NCBI RefSeq assembly: GCF_031454135.1
Contig: NZ_JAVDQF010000001.1
Location: 496,001 to 560,000 of the forward strand
DNA from: Arthrobacter russicus
GTDB lineage: Bacteria > Actinomycetota > Actinomycetes > Actinomycetales > Micrococcaceae
Direction: 5' to 3'
DNA: 64,000 bases
Below are positions 20,557 through 28,643 of this stretch, piece by piece. Under the pieces are notes generated by a model that was not told the origin of the DNA, did no database searches, and worked only from the letters and a program-made list of their open reading frames with translations. Position 1 is the stretch's first letter; every line of letters begins with the position of its first letter. Both the position numbers and the translations under genes were made by a program.

Positions 20557-23271
20557 TTGGCAAGGCTCAACCTCAAGGCTGTCGAGGAGCGGGTCGCGCC
20601 GTTGGGAGGGCGAGACTCCTACAACCGTGAGTTCATCTTCGAACTCCTCCTGGCATACGGTAAGCCGCAAGGCAACGTCACACGGCTGCGCAAGGGCTCG
20701 CTGAATGTTGCGGATGACCCCGAGACCGAGGTTGCGCAGAAGAACGTCGTCTATTTCAAGGAGACCACAGGCGACCCCCTAGCCGTCATCGACGAGCTCA
20801 GGACCGCTCCGACCGTGGTGCGGTACAACACCCGCTTCGTGATCGTCACCGACTACGCCGACCTCCTCGCCGTCGACACCAAGACCGGCGAGAACGTGAT
20901 GATCCCTATCCGGGACATCGACCAGCATTTCGCCTTCTTCCTGCCTTGGGCCGGCATGGAGAAGGCGCAGTACGTCGCGGAGGCTCACGCCGATGTCAAG
21001 GCGGCCGAACGCATGGGCAAGCTCTTCGACGCTCTGCTCGCCGCCAACCCCGGCCTTCTTGAGCGTCCGACCGGCCGGCACTCACTGAACGTCTTCTTCA
21101 CCCGTCTGTTGTTCTGCTTCTTCGCCGAGGACACGGGGATCTTCGACGAAGGTCAGTTCACGAACGCGGTCGGGTCGCACACCCAGCGCGACGGGTCGGA
21201 CACCAAGGAGTTCCTCACTGCTCTGTTCGAGGTATTGGACACTCAGGACGGTGAGTCGAAGCCCACCTACTTGGCCTCGTTCCCCTACGTCAACGGCAGG
21301 CTTTTTCGGATCGATCCGGACCACACGGTGCCGGGGTTCACGAAGTCCGCGCGGGATCTGCTGATCGCATTGGGCACCCTTGACTGGAGCCAGATCAACC
21401 CGGACATCTTCGGGTCGATGTTCCAAGCGATCGTCACCCCAGGCAAGCGTTCCGATCTCGGCCAGCACTACACCTCGGTACCGAACATTCTCAAAACCAT
21501 CGAGCCGCTCTTCCTCGACGACCTCAAGCACCAGTTCGACGCAGGGTTCGACACCGTCAAGAAGCTCGAGCGACTGCTGGAGAGGATCGGCGCAATCAAG
21601 GTCTTCGACCCAGCATGTGGGTCGGGAAACTTCCTGGTCATCGCGTACAAGGAGCTGCGCAAGCTCGAGCACGCGATCCTCGAGCGCCTCGCCGAGCTCG
21701 ACCCCAAGCACCAGGTCCTCTTCGCCGAAGCAAAGATCAACGTCGAAAACTTCTACGGTATCGAGATCGACGACTTCGCTGTCGAGGTTGCAATCCTCTC
21801 CCTGTGGATCGCCAAACACCAGATGAACACCGAGTTCAAGGAAAAATTCAACGTCTCGATCCCGCTGATCCCGCTCAAGGAGACGGGACAGATCCACGCC
21901 GGCAACGCGACCCGCGTCGACTGGAACGACGTCTGCCCCAACGACGGCAGCGAGGTCTACCTGATCGGCAACCCGCCGTATGCGGGAGTCAAAGAACAGA
22001 CCAAAGAGCAGAAGGCTGACTTCGCGCCCGTGTTCGGGGCACGCCGATTCTCGAAGAAACTTGACTACGTATCACTGTGGTTCGTGCAGGCCGCTGACTA
22101 CATCGAGGACAGCCGTGCCGAAGCCGCGTTCGTCAGCACGAAATCAATCACGCAGGGCGAGCAGGTTGGACTAATGTTCCCTATGATCTTCGAGAGGGGC
22201 ATCGAGATCGGTTATGCGTACACGCCGTTCAAGTGGGAGAACAACGCCAAGCGCAACGCTGGAGTCACGGTCATCGTAGTTTCTATCCGAAATGTAGACA
22301 CCTCGGCGAAATACCTATTCCAGGACGATCTCCGGGTCGAGGCAAGAAACATCAACGGCTACCTGGTCGACAGCGGAAACGTCTTCGTCCTCCCCCGCTC
22401 CAAGCCTCTATCGAAACTGCCCCCTATGATATCTGGGTCAAATGGAACCGACTGGGGCTACCTAATGCTCGAACCGGAGGAGCGCGCCACACTTCTCGCG
22501 CACGACCCCCAGGCGGAGCCATTCATCCGTCGAATTTTAGGCACTGACGAGCTGGTCAAGGATCAGGAGAGGTACTGCATCTGGGTTCCGGACGACAGGT
22601 ATCAAGAGGCTGCCACAATTTCCTCTCTGAGGGCGCGATTCGAACGGACGGCGGACAAACGAGCAGAGAGCACAAAAGGCCCGACGAAGCTTTTGGCGCA
22701 GGTTCCGTACCGTTTTGGCGAGATTCGGTACAAGCCAACCGAGTCGATCATCATGCCGAAGGTATCATCGTCCCGCCGTGACTACATTCCGGTCGGATAT
22801 CTAGACGCCGATTCCATCATAAACAGATCTGCGTTTGCAGTTTACGACGCCGACCCCTGGGTGCTCGCGCTATTGATGTCAAGAAGCCATGTCGCTTGGA
22901 CTGGATCTGTCGGCGGGCGGATGCGCGAGGACTATCAGTACTCGAACACGATCGTATACAATAATTTCCCGGTCCCGCCGCTCAGCGATTTGATGAAGGA
23001 GCAGCTGACGCTCGCGGCTCTGCGGGTGCTCGATTCGCGCGAGTATCACTGCGAGAAGACGCTCGCGGAGTTGTACGACCCGTACCGGATGCCTGCTGAC
23101 CTGCGGGCGGCGCATTCTGATGTCGATGCACTGGTGGACTCGATCTACTCCAAGCGCGGCTATGAGACCGACGAGCAGAGACTGTCGGACCTGTTCGCTA
23201 TGTATGAGTTGATGATTGCCGAGGAGGCTGCCAAGGCTCCAGCGAAGAAGACGAGGGGTGCTCGGAAGTGA
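20557..23271 (+). CDS. MmeI-like adenine-specific DNA methyltransferase
   Basis: This 904-residue class I N6-adenine DNA methyltransferase has the MmeI-family layout. An N-terminal domain (residues 1-170) is followed by a helical spacer (170-330) and then the methyltransferase core. The core has SAM motif I FDPACGSGNFLVIAY near residue 350 and catalytic motif IV GNPPYAGVKEQTKEQK near residue 471. A target-recognition region occupies about 570-800, followed by a short C-terminal region. In MmeI the N-terminus is a PD-(D/E)xK nuclease; here no convincing D...ExK triad is visible, so cleavage may depend on its partners. The start is TTG 20557 behind AGGAG. The stop overlaps the GTG of the helicase gene by four bases. 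Confidence 0.88.
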   Translation: MARLNLKAVEERVAPLGGRDSYNREFIFELLLAYGKPQGNVTRLRKGSLNVADDPETEVAQKNVVYFKETTGDPLAVIDELRTAPTVVRYNTRFVIVTDYADLLAVDTKTGENVMIPIRDIDQHFAFFLPWAGMEKAQYVAEAHADVKAAERMGKLFDALLAANPGLLERPTGRHSLNVFFTRLLFCFFAEDTGIFDEGQFTNAVGSHTQRDGSDTKEFLTALFEVLDTQDGESKPTYLASFPYVNGRLFRIDPDHTVPGFTKSARDLLIALGTLDWSQINPDIFGSMFQAIVTPGKRSDLGQHYTSVPNILKTIEPLFLDDLKHQFDAGFDTVKKLERLLERIGAIKVFDPACGSGNFLVIAYKELRKLEHAILERLAELDPKHQVLFAEAKINVENFYGIEIDDFAVEVAILSLWIAKHQMNTEFKEKFNVSIPLIPLKETGQIHAGNATRVDWNDVCPNDGSEVYLIGNPPYAGVKEQTKEQKADFAPVFGARRFSKKLDYVSLWFVQAADYIEDSRAEAAFVSTKSITQGEQVGLMFPMIFERGIEIGYAYTPFKWENNAKRNAGVTVIVVSIRNVDTSAKYLFQDDLRVEARNINGYLVDSGNVFVLPRSKPLSKLPPMISGSNGTDWGYLMLEPEERATLLAHDPQAEPFIRRILGTDELVKDQERYCIWVPDDRYQEAATISSLRARFERTADKRAESTKGPTKLLAQVPYRFGEIRYKPTESIIMPKVSSSRRDYIPVGYLDADSIINRSAFAVYDADPWVLALLMSRSHVAWTGSVGGRMREDYQYSNTIVYNNFPVPPLSDLMKEQLTLAALRVLDSREYHCEKTLAELYDPYRMPADLRAAHSDVDALVDSIYSKRGYETDEQRLSDLFAMYELMIAEEAAKAPAKKTRGARK

Positions 23272-25253
23272 ACGCGATCAAGAAGCCGGTCAACATCGTC
23301 GATGTGACCTACGCCCGTACAGGTGCGTCGGTCAACACCGACACGTTGGGCATGCGCGAGATGCAGCAGCGCGTCTTCGCCAAGCGCGATGCGCAGCACC
23401 TGCTGGTCAAAGCCCCGCCGGCCTCCGGGAAGTCCCGGGCCCTGATGTTCGTCGGGCTCGACAAGCTCTACAACCAAGACCGCAAGAAGGTCATTGTCGC
23501 TGTACCTGAACGATCGATCGGAGCGTCGTTCGCCTCAACGAAGCTCACCGAGCACGGGTTCTTCGCCGACTGGGAGGTCAAGCCCGAGCACAACCTCTGC
23601 GACCCCGGCTCCTCACAAGGCAAGGTCGGGGCGTTCATCGACTTCTTTAACGGTCCCGACGCGATCTTGGTCTGCACTCACGCAACGCTGCGGTTCGCCT
23701 TCGAGAAGCTCTCCCCCGACGCCTTCAACGGCACCGTGCTGGCGATCGACGAGTTCCACCACGTGTCCGCCGACACAGAGGCCAGCCGACTCGGCGCGCT
23801 GTTGCGGGATGTCATGAACGGCTCGGACGTGCACATTGTCGCCATGACGGGCTCGTACTTCCGCGGTGACTCGGTGCCGGTGCTCTCCGCCGACGACGAG
23901 GCCAAGTTCACCCCGGTCACGTTCAACTACTACGACCAGCTCAACGGCTACCAGCACCTGCACTCACTCGGCATCGGCCACCACTTCTACCAGGGCCGCT
24001 ACACCGACGCGATCGGCGAGGTCTTCGAGCTCGATAAGAAGACCATCATCCACATCCCGAACGTGAACTCAGGCGAGTCCACTAAGGACAAGATCGAGGA
24101 AGTCGGGTTCATCATTGACGCGATCGGCCAGGTCGAGGACACGGACCCGGACACGGGGATCATCAGCATCCGCCGCTCCGACACGGGCGCGATCCTGCGA
24201 GTGGCCGACCTCGTCGACGACACCGACCATAAGAAGCGCGCCGACACCCTGCACTACCTCGCGACCGTCGCATCGAAGGACCGCGACGCCGTCGACGTCA
24301 TCGTCGCGCTCGGCATGGCCAAGGAAGGGTTCGACTGGCCCTTCGCAGAGCACGCGCTCACCGTCGCTTACCGTGCCTCACTGACCGAGGTCATCCAGAT
24401 CATCGGCCGTGTCACCCGGGACTCCCCTGGTAAAGACCACGCCCAGTTCACGAACCTGATCGCCGAGCCGGATGCCTCGCAGGGCGAGGTCAAGGTGTCG
24501 GTGAACAACATGCTCAAGGCCATCACCGCTTCCCTGCTGATGGAGCAGGTGCTGGCGCAGAACTTCACCTTCAAGACCAAGCACCCAGGCGAGAACGGCG
24601 CTCCCCCACCGGGCGTCATTACGATCAAGGGCTTCAAAGAGCCCTCCAGCAACCGGGTCAAGCAGATCGTAGAAACCGACTTGAACGACCTCAAGGCAAC
24701 GATCCTGCAAGACGACACCTTCGCAAGGGCAGCCGCAGAATCGGTGGACCCGGAGACAACGAACAAGGTGTTGATCCCGAAGATCATCCGCGAGCGGTAC
24801 CCCGACCTTGACGAGTCCCAGGTCGAGGAGCTGCGCCAGCAGGTCGTCGTGGACTCGGTGATCAAGAACGGTGAGGTCCGCGAGGTCGGCGACAAGCGGT
24901 TCATCAAGATGTCGGAGAAGTTCGTCAACATCGACGACATCAACATCAACCTCATCGACTCCGTCAACCCGTTCCAACGGGCCTTCGAGGTCATGTCGAA
25001 GTCTGTCACCCCTTCGGTGCTGCGCATCATCTCCGACGCGATCACCGCCACCCGGATCGAGTTCACCGACGAAGAGGCCTTCGCCCTGTTCCCGAAGATT
25101 CAGCATTGGGCCAAGGTCAACGGCCGAAAGCCCGATGTGCGTTCGGAGGACCACTCCGAAAAGCGATACGCCGAGGCATTGCTCTATCTGCAGAGACGCA
25201 AGCAGCAGCACCTCTCCGAGAAGCCCGCCGCGCAGAACGGCGAGAAGTCATGA
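23268..25253 (+). CDS. SF2 DEAD/DEAH-type helicase of the island operon
   Basis: This 661-residue superfamily 2 helicase has Walker A APPASGKSRA near residue 49, Walker B as DEFHH near 160, motif III AMTGSYF, and motif VI IIGRVTRDSPGKDH near residue 378. The linker between motif VI and the end is long and partly helical. The last 60 residues (FPKIQHWAKVNGRKPDVRSE) resemble a helicase-associated DNA-binding repeat. It probably translocates on DNA using ATP to serve the neighbouring methyltransferase and nuclease. Start GTG 23268 and stop TGA 25251-25253 both overlap neighbours by four bases, so the three genes form one translationally coupled unit. Confidence 0.88.
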   Translation: MNAIKKPVNIVDVTYARTGASVNTDTLGMREMQQRVFAKRDAQHLLVKAPPASGKSRALMFVGLDKLYNQDRKKVIVAVPERSIGASFASTKLTEHGFFADWEVKPEHNLCDPGSSQGKVGAFIDFFNGPDAILVCTHATLRFAFEKLSPDAFNGTVLAIDEFHHVSADTEASRLGALLRDVMNGSDVHIVAMTGSYFRGDSVPVLSADDEAKFTPVTFNYYDQLNGYQHLHSLGIGHHFYQGRYTDAIGEVFELDKKTIIHIPNVNSGESTKDKIEEVGFIIDAIGQVEDTDPDTGIISIRRSDTGAILRVADLVDDTDHKKRADTLHYLATVASKDRDAVDVIVALGMAKEGFDWPFAEHALTVAYRASLTEVIQIIGRVTRDSPGKDHAQFTNLIAEPDASQGEVKVSVNNMLKAITASLLMEQVLAQNFTFKTKHPGENGAPPPGVITIKGFKEPSSNRVKQIVETDLNDLKATILQDDTFARAAAESVDPETTNKVLIPKIIRERYPDLDESQVEELRQQVVVDSVIKNGEVREVGDKRFIKMSEKFVNIDDININLIDSVNPFQRAFEVMSKSVTPSVLRIISDAITATRIEFTDEEAFALFPKIQHWAKVNGRKPDVRSEDHSEKRYAEALLYLQRRKQQHLSEKPAAQNGEKS

Positions 25254-26452
25254 CGAGCAGCGACAGCGTAAGGCCAGTGGATCTCTCCTACCCCGCTGTC
25301 AATATTCAGGTCCTGATCGACTCCGACATCGATGGCCTCCTGGATACAGCGGAGAAACCGAAGAAGGTCGCCTCGTCCGACCGGCTCGAGCGAGCCTTCC
25401 TCGAGATTGTCGAGTTCCGTCGTACCCATAGCCGGATCCCGAGCTCCACAACGCGAAAGATCGCCGAGCGCAAACTCGGTGCGCGTCTGGACGGGATCCT
25501 CGCCAACGAGGAGAAGGTAGCCGCGCTCAAGCCGCTCGACGAGTTCGGGATGCTGGACACGCCGGAACCTCCAGCCTCAATCGACGACCTGCTCGACGGC
25601 GACGACCTCGACCTTCTCGGGGATGACTCGGGACTGATGGACGTGTCTGATCTGCCGGTGCGTCGTCAGGTATACGACACGGACGCGGCTCGCCGCCGCA
25701 AGGCGGAGGACTTCGAGCAGTTCGAACCGCTGTTCAAGCAGAAGCACTCCGAGCTCGGGGCAGGTACCTCCAAGCTCCTGCCCTACCCCGGCATGACCCA
25801 CATCGTCCCGGGGGCGTTCTTCGTTCTGAACGGCGTGATGCTGTTCATCGCCGAGGTCGGTGAGACCGAGTACAAGAAATCGACGGTCCGCGAGAACAAG
25901 CGCGAACGGCTCCGGTGCATCTTCGAGAACGGTACCGAGTCCTCGATGTACCGCCAGTCCCTGGCGATCCGCCTCAGCGACGAGGATGGCCAGATCCTCG
26001 TACAGACCGAGATTCCCGAGATCCTCACCGACGACGAGGCCAGTGGCTACATCTACGTGCTCCGCTCCCGGAGCGACGACCCACAGATCGCGGGCATCAA
26101 GGACCTGCACAAGATCGGCTTCTCGCGAGGCTCCGTTGAGAAGCGGATCAAGAACGCCGAGAAGTCGCCGACGTACCTGATGGCACCGGTCCACCTGGTC
26201 GCCAACTACAGCGTCTACAACCTGAGGACCTCAGCGCTGGAGAATCTCCTGCACCGTGTGTTCGCCGAAGTACGGCTCGACATCACCCAGATCGATCGCA
26301 ATGGCCGCGACTACGACCCATCGGAATGGTTCATAGTCCCGCTCAACGTCATCGACCAGGCGATCGAGTTGATCATCTCCGGAGAAATCGTGGACCACGT
26401 GTACGACGCCCCCGATCAGAAGCTGATTAGGAACACCGCGAAGGGCCTGTAG
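25250..26452 (+). CDS. GIY-YIG nuclease-domain protein of the island operon
   Basis: This 400-residue protein has a basic/acidic N-terminal region (SSDRLERAFLEIVEFRRTHS) that looks like a helicase-associated or DNA-contact segment. An acidic linker and a central domain of unknown type (PYPGMTHIVPGAFFVLNGVM) follow. The C-terminal GIY-YIG domain (about residues 262-365) reads SGYIYVLRSRSDD, then LHKIGFSRGSVEKRIKNAE, SPTYLMAPVHLV and ALENLLHRVFAEVRLD. This is the T5orf172/MUG113-like variant, with the catalytic Arg after the YIG-like strand and a conserved Glu. It is the most likely DNA-cutting subunit of the system. ATG 25250 overlaps the helicase stop (ATGA). Confidence 0.85.
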   Translation: MTSSDSVRPVDLSYPAVNIQVLIDSDIDGLLDTAEKPKKVASSDRLERAFLEIVEFRRTHSRIPSSTTRKIAERKLGARLDGILANEEKVAALKPLDEFGMLDTPEPPASIDDLLDGDDLDLLGDDSGLMDVSDLPVRRQVYDTDAARRRKAEDFEQFEPLFKQKHSELGAGTSKLLPYPGMTHIVPGAFFVLNGVMLFIAEVGETEYKKSTVRENKRERLRCIFENGTESSMYRQSLAIRLSDEDGQILVQTEIPEILTDDEASGYIYVLRSRSDDPQIAGIKDLHKIGFSRGSVEKRIKNAEKSPTYLMAPVHLVANYSVYNLRTSALENLLHRVFAEVRLDITQIDRNGRDYDPSEWFIVPLNVIDQAIELIISGEIVDHVYDAPDQKLIRNTAKGL

Positions 26453-26702
26453 ATCCTCAAGTCGGTTGCCAGGGCAGGCTTGTTGTCCCACCCAAGCGTC
26501 ACACGAGTTCGTGTGCGTGCGCGGCGGTCATGAACCGCCCGACACTCTACGCCGGGCTTCGGAGACTGCTTCCTCGCTCATCCCGTCATCCCGCAAGTAT
26601 CCATGCGCAAGCGCTGCATCGTCGGTGTCGACGAGACTGACCACCGATGGTGGGCTTCTCGATGCCGACTGGCGCGAACATCCCCGATCAAGAAGCCATC
26701 GT
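26453..26702. other. Spacer between the GIY-YIG gene and the second glycosylase
   Basis: Two hundred and fifty bases separate these convergent genes. The only coding-like stretch is on the minus strand, ending at 26528 (VSLVDTDDAALAHGYLRDDG then MSEEAVSEARRRVSGGS). It is at most 37 codons from a GTG at 26641 without a clear ribosome binding site. It may be a gene remnant or a small ORF. No terminator with a T-run is seen. Confidence 0.4.
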
Positions 26703-27578
26703 TCACGCTCGCGGCTCCGTTTCGCGCGGTCCCTGGGCTAGCGTTTTTCGCTGACAGACCGGGCAGAAATGGCTCGAGCGGTTCATGAACTGCCTCCGCA
26801 CGATTGGGATGCCGCAGCGCATGCAGGGATGCCCCGCACGGCGATAGACGCTCAGACTGCGGGAAAAGTATCCGCTGCTGCCGGCTACGTCGACAGAGAG
26901 TGAATCAAACGAGGTCCCGCCTTGGGCGAGTACCGCGGCCATAACGTCTCGCGCAGCGTCGATCACCGCAGAGATCCTCGGCTTACTCAACGAGGACGCC
27001 GCCGTCTCACCGTGCACCTTGGCGGCCCACAGCGCCTCGTCGGCATAGATGTTCCCAATGCCAGACACCAGCGTCTGGTCCAGCAACGCACGCTTGATCC
27101 CGGTATGTCTGGACTTGATCCGCGCAACCGCGCCCGCTTGATCGAACTGCGGATCGAACGGGTCCGGCGCAATATGGGTGATCGGCGAAGGCAACACGGC
27201 TCCGCCCTCGTCGTACATCAGGTGACCGAACGTGCGCTGATCGTCAAAGCACAGATCGCTTCCGCCATCGGTGAACGTGAACCGTGCCCGCTCGTGCACA
27301 GCGACTGCCGCATCGGGCGAGGTGATCAGCATCTGCCTGCTCATCCTCAGATGGGCGAGCGGCGCGTCCCGATCATCCAGGATCAGCCACAGGTACTTGC
27401 CACGACACGCAGTCCCCGTGATCGTCGGGCCGATCATCCATGCTGCGAGATCATCCGGAGCGGCTACATGTCGACGCACGGCACGCGGATGCCGAATAAC
27501 CGCCGAAGCAACTGTCCGACCAGGGACGTGATCGACGAGCCCTCGGCGCACGACCTCAACTTCAGGGAGTTCAGGCAT
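26703..27578 (-). CDS. Second MutM/Fpg-family DNA glycosylase, carried by the island
   Basis: This 291-residue protein is a complete Fpg/Nei-family enzyme. It has N-terminal [13 protein letters not shown] (catalytic Pro2 and Glu3), the essential Lys in CRGKYLWLIL and the helix-two-turns-helix motif [20 protein letters not shown]. The C-terminal zinc finger has four Cys (CMRCGIPIV ... NRSSHFCPVC). It should excise oxidised bases and nick the DNA backbone. It is clearly diverged from the chromosomal mutM beside it, for example HLRMSRQMLI against [10 protein letters not shown], so its lesion range may differ. It lies inside the island, convergent with the GIY-YIG gene, suggesting import with the island. 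Confidence 0.9.
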   Translation of the reverse strand: MPELPEVEVVRRGLVDHVPGRTVASAVIRHPRAVRRHVAAPDDLAAWMIGPTITGTACRGKYLWLILDDRDAPLAHLRMSRQMLITSPDAAVAVHERARFTFTDGGSDLCFDDQRTFGHLMYDEGGAVLPSPITHIAPDPFDPQFDQAGAVARIKSRHTGIKRALLDQTLVSGIGNIYADEALWAAKVHGETAASSLSKPRISAVIDAARDVMAAVLAQGGTSFDSLSVDVAGSSGYFSRSLSVYRRAGHPCMRCGIPIVRRQFMNRSSHFCPVCQRKTLAQGPRETEPRA

Positions 27579-27692
27579 CGTCCACGACTCCCAGTCTCCG
27601 CATGATAGACATCGAGATGCAGCAGGTCAAGAGAGCAGCCGCCGACCGACTAACTCGCATGGGCCTCGATTCAGCTTGGCGTTCGCGCGCAA

Positions 27693-28643
27693 CTAGCGTT
27701 TACGTTGGCAGACCGGGCACAGATACGAGGACCGGTTCATGAACGGCTCCCGGCGGATCAGGGTGAGCAATCCGTTGTCCTGGCAGCGGTAGCAGGGCTG
27801 GCCTTCCCGGCCGTAGACGTTGAGCGAGCGTTCGAAGTAGCCGGAGGCGCCATTGACGTTGACATAGAGCGAATCGAAGGTGGTGCCGCCCACTTCGAGT
27901 GAGGCGGTCATTACCGCGCGGACGTTCTGCAGCAGCTCCGCAACCTCGGCCGGCCGCAGCTTCTCGGTGGGCCGGGCATAGTGCAATTTGCTGGCCCAGA
28001 GCGCTTCATCGGCGTAGATATTGCCGATCCCGGAGATCAGGGATTGGTCCAGCAACGCCCGTTTCAGCCCGGTCCGGCGCCGCTTCAATGCGGCCATGAA
28101 GGCCTCGACGGAAAACGAGGGGTCCAGCGGGTCCCGGGCGATATGGGCCGCCTCGGCGGCGATCAGCGGCGCCTGGTCGCCGAGTCCGCCGGGCAGTCCG
28201 TCGCTCGTCGGGACCAAGCTGGTGACCGAAAGGCCGCCGAAAATCCGCTGGTCCACGAAGCGCAGTTCGTCCGGCGCATCGGCGCGCGGTTCGAAGGCGA
28301 TCCGAACCTTGAGGTGTTTTTCGTCCGGCTGGTCCGGATCCTGCATCAGCAGTTGCCCGCTCATGCCCAGGTGCGCCATCAGCGCGACGTCGGAGCCGGC
28401 CCCGGCAGCCTCGGAGTCTTGCAGTTCCCCGGAATCATGCAGCAGCGGCAGCCAGAGGAATTTCCCGCGGCGCACCACGGCACCGATCCGGGCTCCGGTC
28501 AATTGGCTGCGGAAGTCTTCAGTGCCGTGCGTATGGCGCCGGATCGAGCGCGGGTCCACGACCTCTACGCCGGTCACGGTGCGGCCCTGCACCCACTTCT
28601 GCAAACCCCGGCGGACGACTTCTACCTCGGGAAGCTCCGGCAT
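27693..28643 (-). CDS. mutM: Formamidopyrimidine-DNA glycosylase MutM
   Basis: This 316-residue enzyme removes 8-oxoguanine and formamidopyrimidines and cleaves the abasic site. It has Pro2/Glu3 ([13 protein letters not shown]), Lys in [20 protein letters not shown], the DNA-binding [20 protein letters not shown] and the zinc finger CYRCQDNG ... [14 protein letters not shown]. All are intact, so the gene is functional despite the island next to it. Its start ATG 28643 overlaps the rnc stop (TGATG), giving an rnc-mutM operon. Its last 139 bases are the right-hand direct repeat, so its 3' end probably came with the island and replaced the original end. Confidence 0.97.
   Translation of the reverse strand: MPELPEVEVVRRGLQKWVQGRTVTGVEVVDPRSIRRHTHGTEDFRSQLTGARIGAVVRRGKFLWLPLLHDSGELQDSEAAGAGSDVALMAHLGMSGQLLMQDPDQPDEKHLKVRIAFEPRADAPDELRFVDQRIFGGLSVTSLVPTSDGLPGGLGDQAPLIAAEAAHIARDPLDPSFSVEAFMAALKRRRTGLKRALLDQSLISGIGNIYADEALWASKLHYARPTEKLRPAEVAELLQNVRAVMTASLEVGGTTFDSLYVNVNGASGYFERSLNVYGREGQPCYRCQDNGLLTLIRREPFMNRSSYLCPVCQRKR
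27707..27845. repeat. Right 139-bp direct repeat bounding the island
   Basis: This copy lies inside the 3' end of the intact mutM. It differs from 18771-18909 at six positions, mostly within the stretch coding for the zinc finger. Together the two mark the island ends. A 139-bp shared block is long for a tyrosine-recombinase core, but fits homologous recombination between two related mutM genes. Confidence 0.92.

Larger units (their letters stand above)
18910..27706. mobile_element. 8.8-kb genomic island in the 3' end of mutM
   Basis: The segment lies between the two mutM-derived direct repeats and separates smc from mutM, which are neighbours in relatives. From left to right it holds a broken hypothetical gene, a fragment of a DNA helicase C-terminus, a fragment of another gene on the plus strand, a three-gene methyltransferase/helicase/GIY-YIG operon, a 250-bp spacer and a second MutM-type glycosylase. 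I see no integrase, transposase or tRNA. Insertion may have used an integrase since lost, or homologous recombination through mutM sequence carried by the donor DNA. Confidence 0.8.

Noticed and set aside
25250-26452. The GIY-YIG gene as a homing endonuclease of an intron
   Set aside because: It is a translationally coupled operon member with a large N-terminal region, and no split host gene or intron is present.
18910-27706. An integrase or transposase within the island
   Set aside because: I read both strands for tyrosine- and serine-recombinase and DDE motifs and found none; every long frame is assigned.
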